Positions 1 through 11,279 of a stretch of 64,000 nucleotides of DNA are shown piece after piece. The stretch's first letter is position 1, and each line of letters opens with the position of its first letter. Both the position numbers and the translations under genes were made by a program. The stretch comes from Histoplasma ohiense (Eukaryota; Ascomycota; Eurotiomycetes; Onygenales; Ajellomycetaceae): positions 2,914,001 to 2,978,000 of the forward strand of contig JAEVHH010000006.1 in NCBI GenBank assembly GCA_017607445.1, given 5' to 3'. Below the pieces are notes generated by a model that worked only from the letters and a program-made list of their open reading frames with translations, was not told the DNA's origin and did no database searches.

Positions 1-1783
1 TTGTTATCAATTATAAGAATCTAGAGTACTTCACAATCACTTGTAAGCTCACTGAGAGATATATATGTTGATTATTGTTTCTTAGCTGTTTTTTGTTCAC
101 AATTCATTATTGATCTGAAGTAGAGAACATTCTTGTGAATGTTCTGTTCTGCTGAGAATAAGACATATCATCTGATGACTTGAATGACAGATGGAAACAT
201 TGAGAGCATCAATTAATCAACTCTGCAATCATAGAAAGTTCTATACAATCAGATGAACTCTATATACATATCAATCAATCTTGAGCTCAAGAACTTTTGC
301 TTGAAGAATAATGAAGACTAACAGCAGAAGTAGATGAATTCTGACAATAAATCACTGAAACTGTATGAAGCAAAACATCTCAATTTTCCACAGATGTATA
401 TTCAAGAACAGATATCTCAGTATATTCAATCAACAATGACAACTGCTTACACCTTCAAGATAGACAATGAATTTTCAATTCATAATCTCTACAAACACAG
501 ATTATGCAAGAAATTTATGATATATCAATAATCAGACATTTAAAATATGAAATCATATACAACATCATCATCTAAAAATTCTATTGATCAGATATGTCAA
601 AAGATATATATCAGTTTATATGCAACTGTAATCACTGCAGCTTAGTAATAGTTTGATGTGAATGCTGAAAAGAGATACTGAAGCTTCTATCTGTCTCTGA
701 TCAAACTTGATATAATATAGCTATCAATTTTACAGTTTTCTTATCTGAAAGTGGATATTCTATGAACATTCTAGTCATTGTTGACTGACTCAGCAAGAAT
801 ATAATACTACAGCTCTGTGATAAGATGAATATCAAAATAGTTGCAGATGTCTTCATCAGAAACTCATTCTATTATATACACAGTTTGTTTTCATTTATTA
901 TATCAGATAGAGATAGTCAATTTATCAGTACACTCTGAATCTGTATATGTCAATTACTAAGAATTGAACAAAAGTTATCAACAGTGTATTATTCAGAGAT
1001 TGATGAAGCTATTGAGAAAATGATATAAATAGTAAAGAATATTCTCTGTAAGTTCTGTAATTATATACAAGACAATTGAAACAATCTGCTGTCACATATT
1101 AAGATTGTGATTAACAGTTGAGATTTTATTATGACAGATGTAAACTCATTCTTTCTTTTATATAAATATAACTTAGAGATTCTGGACTTCTCTGAGACTC
1201 TCTGAGAAACCACACATACTCACAGTCTTATACAGACAGCAGAGAATATCATGAGCAAGTTGAAGAAAGTCTGTGAATAAACAGAAGTCTCAATAATCAG
1301 TATTTAGTAAAATTATAAAAATCAAACAAATATCAGAAGAAGTTCTGCAATCTGATATTATATAGAAAACAAAGTCAGACTGAATCTCAAGAATATAAGA
1401 ATGAACTGTCTATTGCATACACTAGATTACTATTACATCAAATAAATGATGAAAAAAATGTTAGATATACACAATTATCAACTCAACATTTCATCTGATA
1501 TTCATAACATCTTTCATACAAATCTGCTCTGATCTGTGATTGAGAATTCATTCTTCTCACAGAGAATCTCTGATTGACAGCTATCTGCTATCATAAAAGA
1601 AAACAACAAACTTGAGTGGAAAATCAAAGCAATTCTTGATGATAGAATCAATCATCACTACTGTGAATATCTTATCAAATGAGTAGAATATGATTGTCTG
1701 ATCTGAGAATCTGTATTTGTTTTGAAGAATATTATCACTCTCAACATCTATAAGTTCTCACTCATTCTGATAGAAGGGGATAA
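1..1783 (+). pseudogene. Decayed pol 3' part (RNase H end, integrase, chromodomain) of A1
   Basis: Ty3/Gypsy pol remnant. The first 100 bases match the RNase H end of A2 (minus strand near 32000). The stretch at 334-531 is the linker reading MNSDNKSLKLYEAKHL, shared with A2 and A3. Integrase core motifs can be traced at about 720-770 (IDFTVFLS-like), 905-935 (SDRDSQFIS) and 995-1025 (the region holding the catalytic Glu). A chromodomain-like segment is at 1610-1760 (EYLIK, then a TGA where the family has Trp). The frame is broken mainly by TGA. No function is expected. Confidence 0.8.
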
Positions 1784-2192
1784 TGTGATGGATTAGTATT
1801 TATTAGTAATTGACTTATACAATCAACTTTTCTTCTGCATTCACTTATTTCTGATCATTGTGATTTCATATAACTCTCAATATTCTTCCACTCTGTGCTT
1901 CATGTTTATATAGTCTCTAACAATTCTTTTATATAGCTTTTAATGATTCTCTCACTCTACACTTCACACTTGTGTAGTTTCTAATAATTTTTACACATAT
2001 CTTTTAATATTCTTTCACTTTACATTTCACTGTGAAGCAATTTCTGATATTCTTTCATTCTGAATTTCTTCTCTATAAGAACTCTTTTTGTACAATCTTT
2101 TCTTCTAATTTCTTTTCTCTTTCTTTTCTTAATCAATTCATAATCTGTAATTAGAATAGTATTAAATCATTAATCAAAGTACATCTGTTACA
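1784..2192 (+). repeat. 3' LTR of A1
   Basis: It starts TGTGATGG directly after a purine-rich tract (GAAGGGGATAA, 1773-1783) and ends TCTGTTACA. These are the ends seen, reverse-complemented, in the A2 and A3 LTRs. It is 409 bp against 597 in A2 and 535 in A3, so internal tandem units are missing. Confidence 0.85.
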
Positions 2193-2376
2193 ACTACACT
2201 ATAAACTATTTTCTATTGTTATTCTTCACACTGTCACTATATCTCACAGTGCTATTCAAAGCTTCTAAGTTTTACAGCTTTTCTTATATGAAATAACTAG
2301 TGTGATAGCATACACTATTCTTGATAATAAAGAATGATGTACATCACGGAAGAATAATAAGTCAAAATTACCACAG
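2193..2376. other. Unassigned AT-rich spacer
   Basis: About 180 bp between two A-type LTRs in opposite orientation. I see no ORF, no recognisable repeat match and no RNA gene. One CpG remains (near 2347). It may be old target DNA or the decayed start of the next LTR. Confidence 0.5.
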
Positions 2377-2895
2377 ATCAGAAGAAAAGATTGTATGAAG
2401 AGAGTTTTTATAAAAAAAAAATCAAAATGAAAAAATATCAGAAGCTATTTCACAGTGAAATACAGAGTAGAAGAATATTAAAAACTATACAGAAGAATTG
2501 TTAGAAACTATATAAATGCAGAGTGTGAAATAAAAAAGTATAGATAATCACTAAAAAGAAAAAGAAAAGAAAAGAAGATGTGTGAAATACATAAATTTAT
2601 ATATATATATATAGAAATAGTGATAGTGAGAATATAATGAAAAGATATAAGAATAAACAAAGAGAATATAAAAGAAATAATAAATAAGTGCATTATAAAT
2701 AAATGCATTACAAATATGAAGCACAGAGTGAAAAAACATCAAAAGTTATGCAGAAAAATTGTTAGAAACTATATAAATGCAGAGCACAGAGTGAAAAAAC
2801 ATTGAGAGTTACACAGAGTTGCAATTAAAAATAAATGAGTGTAGAAGAGAAGTTGATTGCATAAATTAACTACTAATTGATACTAATCTATCACA
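2377..2895 (-). repeat. Partial solo LTR of the Gyp-A family
   Basis: On the plus strand it matches the A2 and A3 LTRs from about LTR position 80 (ATCAGAAGAAAAG) to the end (ACTAATCTATCACA), opposite in orientation to the A1 LTR. The first 80 bp are absent or unrecognisable. It contains copies of the 62-bp tandem unit (CACAGAGTGAAAAAAC ... TTAGAAACTATATAA). No internal region is attached, so it is a solo or truncated LTR. It is strongly mutated. Confidence 0.8.
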
Positions 2896-2908
2896 ATTTA
2901 ATTTGTGA

Positions 2909-3169
2909 ATGGTTTTTTTTTTCTTTTAATAGCTGTTATCTTTTATAATCTTTATTTCATTTGTTTTGAATCAAATGTACTGACTTATTGTCATTCTTTT
3001 GATATTATTTTCTTGAATTAAATAGTTTGAATAGTTGTTTGATTCTGAGCTGGAATTCTGTTAATGCATGTATCGAAATGTCTTTGTATATTAGCTTATT
3101 CATGATTTGAAAAATTCTAAAGTGTTTCAGATAGATGTCATAGTCACTGACTGCATACATCTATAATTA
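2909..3169 (+). mobile_element. LINE-T 3' UTR fragment
   Basis: Matches the 3' untranslated end of LINE-T copies T1 (20490-20745) and T2, including GATTCTG.GCTGGAATTCTG and the final ATAGTCACTGACTG.ATACATCTATAATT. The (TAA)n tail is absent. Several differences from T1 are GG to GA or CC to TC. It lies about 230 bp upstream of the ADE13 start codon. Confidence 0.85.
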
Positions 3170-3401
3170 AAGTGTTGCAGTACATTAACTTAATTTTACA
3201 TGAATTTTGAGTTTGGTAATTTAGTCCCAGCGGCCAAGTCTAGTTGAAAGTATTTCATTCTTAGAGCGGGGTCACTGAGTTAAACTCCCCCCACCATTAT
3301 CCGGCCAAATTTGTCTTGCAGTCTTGTTCGCTCAAACAGCCCACTCCCAGAATTCTACCTCTCCATTAAAAAATCAAATAATCGTGACCTTAAAATCAAT
3401 C
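3170..3401 (+). other. ADE13 5' flank (probable promoter and 5' UTR)
   Basis: Unlike the repeats around it, this segment keeps CpG and GG/CC dinucleotides (for example GCGGCCAAG near 3230 and AGAGCGGGG near 3264). That marks it as non-repetitive host DNA. It must hold the promoter and leader of the downstream gene, but I see no clear TATA box or named binding site. The boundary with the LINE-T fragment is near 3169. Confidence 0.5.
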
Positions 3402-5087
3402 ATGGCTGAAAACGATACATATCAGACTCCGCTGGCTTCGCGGTATGCAAGTATGTGTCACTTTCATTTGGGCTAACAGGAATGTCGACTAACACTTGGC
3501 CTTCGATTCATGACAGGCAACGAGATGAAGACAATCTTCTCCGCCCGAACTCGATCGACGACATGGCGGAAACTGTGGATTTGGCTGGCAGAAGCTGAGA
3601 AAGATTTGGGAATTGAAATCTCAGACGAAGCTATTGCTCAGATGAAGGCAAATGTGCTGATGACGGACAATTGCTTCAAGGTCGCAGCGGAGGAAGAAAA
3701 GCGGCGTAGGCATGACGTTATGGCCCATGTATACGTGTGTATAATTCCAGTGGCATCTTATCGAGAGCTCATTTTGTTGTATAACCTCTATGCCTCCATT
3801 ACAGATATTTCAGGTCCCACGATACTAATACGAGGATTTATCTTAGGCATTTGGTCAAGTCGCCCCAGCCGCTCAAGGAATCATTCATCTTGGTGCTACC
3901 TCTTGTTACTGCACAGACAACAGTGATCTGATCAGCATTCGTGATGCTCTTGATCTTGTCCGTCCCAAACTTGCTACTGTGATCCACAAGCTGTCTCAAT
4001 TCGCCGTGGAATACAAGGATCTGCCCACCCTTGGCTACACTCATTACCAACCTGCTCAGCTCATCACTGTCGGACGCCGTGCTGCTCAGTGGGTGCAAGA
4101 TCTCCTCATGGATCTTGAAGATATTGAACGCGCACGCAACGATCTCCGTTTCCGGGGAGCTCAGGGAACTACTGGAACCCAAGCCAGTTTTATGCAACTT
4201 TTCAACAACGACAGGGCCAAAGTCGACAAACTCAACGAAATTATTTGCACCAAAGCTGGATTCCCCTCCTGCTACCCGATTTCGACCCAAACCTATTCCC
4301 GCAAGGTTGATTTGCGCGTGGCCAATGCGATCTCTGCATTGGGCACTACAGTTCAAAGAATCACAGGTGATATCAGACATCTTGCAGCCCAGAAAGAAAT
4401 GGAAGAGCCATTTGAGAAAGATCAAATTGGGTCCTCTGCCATGGCGTATAAACGGAATCCTATGCGCAGCGAACGTATTGCTAGCCTGGGACGGCACTTG
4501 GCTAACTTAAATAAAAACGCTGCGGATACATTTGCGCAGCAGTGGTTCGAGCGCACACTTGATGACAGCGCGATTCGTCGTATCACCATCCCAGAGATGT
4601 TCCTAAGTGCGGACGCGATCCTCATAGCAATGGACAATGTGGTTTCAGGGCTTGTTGTTTATCCAGCCAGAATACGTAGCAGGCTGATGGAAGGCGGGTA
4701 ACGTAATAATCCTTAAATAAAGGGAAATTTTCTAACAATGGTGTAGAACTCCCTTTTATGGCGACCGAAAATATCATGATGAAGATGGTGTCTCTAGGAA
4801 AATCGCGACAAGACGCTCATGAGGAAATCAGGGTATTGTCTCATCAGGCAAGCGATGTGGTCAAGAACCAGGGTGGAAAAAATGACTTGATTGAAAGGAT
4901 GAAGAAATCGAAATTCCTGGCCCCAGTAGCCGGGGATCTCGACCAGTTGCTGGATCCAATGAACTTCATTGGAAGGTGCCCCGAGCAAGTTGAAAAATTC
5001 TGTGGACCATATGGAGAAGTTCAACAGGCACTGAAGCCTTATAAGCATTTCATTCACTTCAGTAAAGTATCTGAGCTTTTTGTTTAA
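3402..5087 (+). CDS. ADE13: Adenylosuccinate lyase, with an aberrant last intron donor
   Basis: Adenylosuccinate lyase cleaves SAICAR to AICAR and adenylosuccinate to AMP, releasing fumarate, in purine synthesis; the enzyme is a cytosolic tetramer. The start is the ATG reading MAENDTYQTPLASRYA. Proposed exons are 3402-3450, 3517-3734, 3847-4693 and 4747-5087, giving 484 residues, close to the family's usual ~480. Seen motifs are RRRHDVMAH, GIIHLGATSCY, THYQPAQL, GTTGTQASF, the fumarate-lyase signature GSSAMAYKRNP, QWFERTLDDSA and LPFMATEN. Introns 1 (66 bp) and 2 (112 bp) are GT-AG with CTAAC/CTAAT branch points. Intron 3 is odd. The frame wants a cut after 4693, where the donor reads GC, while the nearby GT at 4698 shifts the frame and the GT at 4676 is in frame but drops six residues. 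CpG use is normal, so this is a host gene, not a repeat. It is either functional with an unusual donor or recently damaged. Confidence 0.9.
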
Positions 5088-5512
5088 TGTTGTCAGATAG
5101 TGTTTCAGGTTCTGAAGACTCTTGCTTTTCTCGTCTCAGTATTTAGAATGTTCTGCTACAAAAATGAATATATGTTGATGAAGAGATTACAAAGTGATAA
5201 CTGGTGTAAAAGAAGTTTGAAATGTGTATTGGAAGCTGATTTAACATAATTTTGAGTGAATTTAAGATAACTAGCACTTGCTCTTTGTTTAATCACTAAT
5301 CACCTGCTGTTGATGCAATCATCATATTGTAATTGTCACCACAACACAGTTTGTATTCACTGCGCATACAATATGCCTACATATGGGTGCCGGGCGCAAC
5401 TGGCGAAGCCAGTTGTCTTATGTCTTTTTGGCCTAGTTGGTTGGCACTGTAATGCCTAGCCGTTGCTGCCCTTTACAGCACGATATAACAGATACTTATC
5501 AGAGAAAATGAT
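5088..5512. other. ADE13 3' flank with a GC-rich hairpin patch
   Basis: AT-rich, non-repetitive DNA after the ADE13 stop, containing one GC-rich patch at about 5385-5480. Within it CAACTGGC and GCCAGTTG (5397-5404 and 5408-5415) form a perfect 8-bp stem with a 3-nt loop. Just downstream TGGCCTAGTTGG (about 5429-5440) fits a polymerase III A-box. I see no matching B-box and no cloverleaf. It could be a SINE-like or LINE-tail fragment. Confidence 0.45.
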
Positions 5513-5783
5513 TGTAAGAGATGGTTGTAGGTATAATTATGAGAGTAGTGTGAAGTATGCATGTAGAATGTTAAGAAGGTAGCAATCTCTATTATTCAAA
5601 GCTAATCACTGATCTTCTAATATCTACAGATATCAGTGAGCATTATATAGATGACCACCACACTCTACAGCTGTCTATAAAATTATATACTATATTCATT
5701 CTCATTAATTCTAATGTGTTCTGTGTTCTTCTATCATCATATAGCTATTTTCTAATATAGATATCTTCATTGCATCTATTACA
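5513..5783 (-). repeat. Gyp-B LTR (B0)
   Basis: 271 bp, starting TGTAAGAGATGG and ending GCATCTATTACA. It is the reverse complement of, and the same length as, both B2 LTRs. It is followed by a pyrimidine tract that reads as the polypurine primer tract on the minus strand. The left flank is the ADE13 3' flank. Confidence 0.9.
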
Positions 5784-6317
5784 ATTATCTTTCTTCTTCA
5801 AAAACCTGATCTTCAGAGCTTTTTATTGCAACATGCAAAGTTCATAATGTGTGCTGTGTGATTGATATTGTATAAAGTTCATAGAATTGAGCTGGATTAA
5901 TTGTTGAGATTAATTCTGAAATATTGCTGTTTCAGAAGAACATTTTTTTATCTCTGATATTATTACAGTTTAATTATGATTTATACACAACTTTTGAATC
6001 TCTTTTCTTTGACTTTTACATCAAAAAATTGTACTCTAACAAAATCATCATCATCATCATCATCAATGATTTTTTATTTAAAAAGAATATATTAATTTAT
6101 CAAACAAAGTACACTGTATTCTTCTATATGATTTTTATTGTGAAATTTGAAGTTTTGATTGTGTGATTGCATTTTTCATTTTGAGTTGAGTTTTGTGTTG
6201 TTGTAATTTCTTTAATCAATATTGTAATATTGATTTCAATCTTCAACATCTGTTTTTCTTTCTTGTTTCTTCTTCTTCTTAGAACAAAGTCTTGATATTA
6301 ATTAAAGTTATAATAGA

Positions 6318-6774
6318 ATATCAGAATCAGCTGTTTTCATTGCTGATTCAGAGTCTATAAAGAGTGATATACTATCTGTCATTGAGAATATTTGTTTGAA
6401 TTGTCTGAAGAAATTGCAAAACTTTTCAGTATATTCTTATTTTGTGAACAATGAATGAATATACTGTCATATCTATTATATATCAAATAGAAGTTATACT
6501 GCTGTAAATTTTCTTAAACTAAGATTATTATAAATACTAACAGATTATAGATATCTGAATGCTTTCATGAAATCAGTTAATCTTTGATCAATAAATTTCA
6601 TGAGATGCTGCTCTCTGACAAAATTTTAGATGAGAGATTTATTATGTATCAAACTGTTATTGTGAGATTTGTATTTGATATACAGATCTATAAGAATGCA
6701 GATGAAGTTCTAGAATTCTATATAAACTTTAATAATCTATTGTCACAGTAAAATATGATATTTGATTATAGCTT
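6318..6774 (+). pseudogene. Gyp-B antisense gene, exon 1 and part of exon 2 (B0)
   Basis: Opposite in strand to pol. Exon 1 is 6318-6503 (62 codons; ATG mutated to ATA). The intron is 6504-6550 (47 bp: GTAAAT donor where B2 has GTAAGT, a TACTAAC branch motif, TAG acceptor). Exon 2 starts at 6551 and is cut at 6774 by LINE-L. The reading frame matches the B2 copy, for example QIYKNADEVLEFYIN here against QIYKNVDEILEFYIN in B2. Breaks are in-frame TGA codons such as the one in exon 1. Where B2 has a TAA in exon 2, this copy keeps CAA. The function is unknown. Confidence 0.65.
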
Positions 6775-7234
6775 TGTTTGTTTGTTTATTTATTTGTATT
6801 TGTTTAATATTCTGAAGAAAATAAAGACAGCATCTGTGTTTCAGAAGTCTTCTGATGAATATGAAGATGTGCTACACTGAAGAGATTTCTATATACACAG
6901 AGAGAGAGAAAACAGAATTCAGATAACAACTTTTGAAAAGATTCAATTCATTGAAAAGAATTTTTCTGAGCTGCACATTCACTTCTGATCTGATGTATAA
7001 TCATTTATAATGAGATTATAGTATGATTTCTGAGAGGAATGCTGCTGCTGTGTCTGAAAGACTTTATAGTGAATGAAAAGAGATAACTTTTTTAGTTGAT
7101 TCAAGAACTGTCTATACTTCTAACAATAGAAGGAAGACAGATGAAACAGACAAAGAAAAAGAGAAAAAATAAGTATTTTGAAAAGAAAAATAAAAAAAAA
7201 AATGAAGAAAAGACTGTGTCATCTGTAACATCTT
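6775..7234 (-). mobile_element. LINE-L copy L0, 3' UTR and tail
   Basis: 3' end of a LINE on the minus strand. On the plus strand it opens with TTTG repeats, the complement of a (CAAA)n tail, then the hairpin region and the purine-rich 3' UTR. At 7222-7234 it is interrupted by L1, with TCTGTAACATCTT duplicated at 22022-22034, where L0 resumes. L0 totals about 6.6 kb in two pieces. Confidence 0.85.
7222..7234. repeat. Target-site duplication of L1 (left)
   Basis: TCTGTAACATCTT, repeated exactly at 22022-22034. The two copies flank L1, and the sequences outside them join into one continuous L0. Confidence 0.9.
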
Positions 7235-7904
7235 ATTTGTTTGTTTGTTTGTTTGTTTGTATTAATTTAACATCTCAGAGAAGACACAGACAGCATCTGT
7301 GTTTCAGAAGCCTTCTGAAGAGTATGAAGACATACTACACTGAAGAGATTTCTATATACACAGAGAAAGAGAAAACAGAATTCAGATGACAACTCTTGAA
7401 AAGACTCAGCTCATTGAAAAGGATTTTTTCAAGCTGTGCATTTACTTCTGACTCAATGTATAATCATTTATGATGAAGCTATAGTGTGATTTTCAAGAGA
7501 ACTGTTACTGCTGTATCTGAAAGACTTTATAGTGAATAGAGAGAAATAGCTCCCTCAGTTGATCTGAGAACTGTCTGCACTTCCAACAATAGAAAAAAAA
7601 TAAATGAGATAGACAAAAGAAAAGAAGAAAAGTGAGTGTACTGAAAAGAAAGATAAAAAAAAAAGTGAAGAAAAGACTGTGTCATCTGTGACATATTGCA
7701 GTCATGTGACCCAGCACAAGTCTGAGAAGAGGGGAAGAAAAGAGGAGAGAGAAGAGAGTACTGAAGAAGATCATAAAAGAAAAAAAATAAAGAGAGACAG
7801 TGAGAGCAGCAGAAAAAGAGAAGAAAAATATATACTGACAGTCAGAAATATACTGACTGAATCAGTATACAGACTGTACTGATTATATCACAGCTAGTTG
7901 AAAC

Positions 7905-8135
7905 AGATGAATCAACTATACTGATTGAATCATTTGCATCAGTTGAATTGATTGAATCAACTGAATCATTTGTACTGATTGAACTGATTGAATCATTTGT
8001 ACTGATTGAATCAGTTGAATCAATTGTATCAATTGAACTGATTGAGCTGATTGTATCAATTGAATCAATTGCACTGTTTGTACTGATTACATCAGTTGAA
8101 TCTATTGTACTGATCAAATCAGTTGTATCAGACAT
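7905..8135 (-). repeat. 9-bp minisatellite in the LINE-L ORF2 tail (L1)
   Basis: About 25 degenerate 9-bp units of the form TTGNNNTNN on the plus strand (for example TTGTACTGA and TTGAACTGA). Each unit is three codons, so all frames stay open. One minus-strand frame reads Ser/Thr/Ile/Asp and another reads Gln/Val/Leu/Ile. The equivalent tract occurs in L0, L2 and L3. Confidence 0.85.
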
Positions 8136-11100
8136 TGTGCTATCTGTACTGCCTTGCTGTGAGGGGCTGTCTGACAGTGTGTGCTCAAACAGCTGCATTA
8201 TCTCATGCAGTACTGTGTGTAGAACTGCATACAGTCAAACAGTTCTACAAAGTCTATAGAGATCAGAGACTCTAGATAGACAACAGTTGTCACTCAATTG
8301 TGTAGCTGTGCTGCTGATCTCTTAAGTCAGTGAGAAAAGTGTCTCTGTAAATATCAACAAAGTATCAAATGTTCTGAGCTTTTGTTGTATTCACAGACAC
8401 AGATGAGTCTCACATCTGCATGCTGAAAGCATCTATAATATCAGAAGAAGTCTCTATAAAAGAAGCAGAGTACAAGTCAGTGATGAAGAATATACTGTGA
8501 TATAATGAGCTCTGAAGAAATCTTCACTTAGTATTTCACAGTTGATCTGCTGAATCTTCAGTTTCAGTATCAGTCAGAGAGCTTTTCACAGACTCTGCTT
8601 CATCACTCTCACTCTGTCTCTTGACTGATCTGCTTGATCACTGTGTGGATCCCACTGACTGTGAATATAATCTCAAGTTTATAGACTGAAACTGTAGTAG
8701 ATGAGACTATCTACTTAGTCAGACAGTCTGTTTTCTTATTGCTCTCTATTCTCATATACTCAGAGACTCATTTCAGACTTATATTATGTTGTCTGAAGAG
8801 CTCATGACAGCAGCTGTAGACTCAGTTCAAGAAGATCACTGCACTGCTCTATATATTTCAAATAATTGAGATATTGTCAAAACAGAGTCAGATCTGAGAA
8901 TTAGTGCTGTTATCTGTGATACAGAGTAAAAGTTTCACTGCACACTCTAATGCACAGCAGACATCAACTGCTTTAGTATCAAAAATATGTGATATAGAAC
9001 TCAGTGCAGCTGAGAAGCTGATCAGCTGTTTGTTTTTCTGATAGACTATAAAGTTATAGCTCATTCATCTGTTGTTGTCAAGAATCTATTCTGATTCATC
9101 TGAGAAAATATATAGATCTGTTGAAGATTGATTTCTTCATCATTTTTTAAATATCTGAGCAGTACTTTTTTTATCTATATTCTCTGTGAAATCTGTCCCA
9201 CATCTCTCTAAGTAGTGTGAGATGATAAATGTGAATCTATTAACTGCAGACAGCAGCATCTTCAATCTCTGAATTTTGATCTTCAGATACTACTGAGTTT
9301 CAATCTCTTTTTCATATATAATTATTGAAAAAGCTATCTGTGAAGTCAGTGAATGTCTCTCATTCATCATCTGAAGCTTTGTTATGAAATGTATTTTGAC
9401 CTTCTTCAGAGCTATCATTGCTGATGAAAGCTCAGCATCTCAGTATAGAGTTGCAATAAATGTTGTATAGAAAACTGAAAGAACTTCTCTGATCATCATA
9501 ATAAACATCTTCTCAACTGTCTTTATATATTATTTCAGATAGAAGCTGATCTCTCTATTTCTGTCTGTGTGTTTTACTGACTGTATACAGTCACTGTATC
9601 AGATCTCTGTGTTATAGAGTAGTGAGAGAATCATGTAAATAGTGATTATTTTTCACAAAATATCTGCTGAAAACTCATTTCTGATCTTTTCTAGACTTCA
9701 GATATACTGAGCCACAGTTCTTGTCTTCTTTACTCAGACAGAGATATATAATTTTCAGATGAGTCTTTTGTCAAAGTATACACTCAATCAACAAAGTACT
9801 GACTTCTGTTCAACTGAGACAGTAACAGAGTGTATGATCAGATTCTCTGACACAATCACTGATAATGTTTCATTGTATCACTTTTTTATGAGATGAATTA
9901 TCTCAAATTTCTCTGATGCAAAGATCATCTTATTTGTCTTCTCTCATCTCAGAATACTCTGTATATTATAACTGAGAAAAGTAATATTGTTGTTAAGTGA
10001 GTGTATAGCTTATCAAGTGTTCAGATCATCTGTGTAGTCAAAGTACAATTTCAGATTCTGTCACAACAGCTCTGTCAGATACAGAAGAAACAGAATTGAT
10101 GACAGAGAAGATCTTTGTAGTATGCTATATTTTATCTAATATACTACTGTGATGATTTCCTTCAGCTGAATCTGAGCTCTGCATTCAGTGAGAAAGCTGT
10201 CAATAAATTGTAGCAGCTTACACAGTCATCTCTGTTACATCATCTGCTGAAGCAGTTGTCTGTGCAGTACAGTATCAAAGATACTCTGCACATTCATTGT
10301 GATCATGAATATTTTCTTGTTTTGTGTGAAGACTGTCTTCATCTCATAAATGAAAGCAGCTATCAGATTCATTGCAGATCATCTGAGCAGTATCTCTTCA
10401 TACTGTAAACTGACTATATTATAAATGAGTGTCATGTATATCAGTTGTCTTGCAACAATGTATTTCAGTTTCTTGAAGATTACTGAGAGAAAAGTAATAA
10501 ATCTTCAGAAGTGAATCAAGCTTCTGTTTCTCTTATCTATTTTAAATATCATTGTCATTTCTATCAGCTTTCAGATTTGTGGGAAGTGGCAGAGCTGAAG
10601 ACAGCAGTTGTATAGCTGCTGTATAAAGAAAGATATATGCTGTTAGTATATCTTGAGCAGCTGCACTGTGATTTCATCTGTGTCTGAAGAGATATTCTGT
10701 ATTTCAATGATGTTGTGCTCTATCTTTTTCATCTCAATTCAGAGATTTCAGAGAAGGTTTCTCATGCTGCTTCAGTGCTCATTATTCAGTGAATTGTATT
10801 TCAGATCATTGACTGAGTTGTATTACTTCAGAATAGTTTGCTGAAGTGTCTCAGCTTTGACAGCTGTCTTTTCTATGATCTGATTCTCAATCATCAGAGA
10901 GAGTGCTCTGAGATTGAGTTTCAGCTTATATTATACTATCACTCAGTACAGATCTCTATCATCTCTGACTTTGTTGATTATCTGTTTTCAGTATACATGC
11001 TTGGTTTTGTGCATTGTGTTCTTGAACTGATGCTTTACAGTCTCTGTCTGATGAGTGATGAGCTCTCAATACACTCTTCAGCAGTCTGCTGTTCATCAGA

Positions 11101-11279
11101 AAGCTGTAGTCTGTTTCTGTTGCACTGATTTACTGACTGTCTGAGCTGCAGTCAGAAGATTCTGAGTGAAATGTCAGATCAGATTATCAAGCTGTGCTGC
11201 ATTTTCAACTCTATCTGAATAAGATATATTCATTATAAAATCTCTGATAAGATCTGTAAAGAGCTTCAGCTGAGAGTCT

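Larger units (their letters stand above)
1..2192 (+). mobile_element. Gyp-A copy A1, 3' half of a chromodomain Ty3/Gypsy retrotransposon
   Basis: This is the 3' part of a Ty3/Gypsy element that enters from the left edge of the window. It is collinear with the reverse complement of copies A2 and A3: the end of RNase H, the integrase, a chromodomain, then a purine-rich tract and an LTR. The element is heavily decayed, with many in-frame TGA codons and almost no CpG. The left end and its target-site duplication lie outside the window, so completeness cannot be judged. The 5 bp after the LTR are ACTAC. Confidence 0.85.
5513..6774 (-). mobile_element. Gyp-B copy B0, 3' end only
   Basis: Reverse complement of the 3' end of Gyp-B copy B2 (B2 50843-53791 without its LINE-T insert). 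From left to right it has the 3' LTR, a purine-rich tract, the 3' non-pol region and part of the antisense gene. It stops at 6774, where LINE-L copy L0 begins. The rest of B0 is not found on the far side of L0, so the element is truncated or rearranged. It is heavily mutated. Confidence 0.85.

Noticed and set aside
2508..2742. Minus-strand Tyr/Ile/Phe-rich ORFs as membrane peptides
   Set aside because: They fall inside a decayed A-type LTR and are products of AT-rich sequence.
5420..5480. A tRNA gene
   Set aside because: Only an A-box match is present; no B-box, acceptor stem or anticodon arm could be drawn.
5924..6166. Small hydrophobic ORF as a secreted peptide
   Set aside because: It lies in the Gyp-B 3' region. 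The shared part with B2 (FFDFYIKKLYSNKI) has no conserved start, so I treat it as possible leader of the antisense gene.
7905..8135. Short regular repeats as a CRISPR-like array
   Set aside because: Units are 9 bp, degenerate and directly adjoining, with no unique spacers; the context is eukaryotic.
7842..8259. Ser/Thr/Asp-rich and Val/Leu/Ile-rich ORFs as adhesin-like or membrane proteins
   Set aside because: They are frames of a 9-bp minisatellite at the LINE-L ORF2 end, open in several frames by periodicity and present in all four LINE-L copies.
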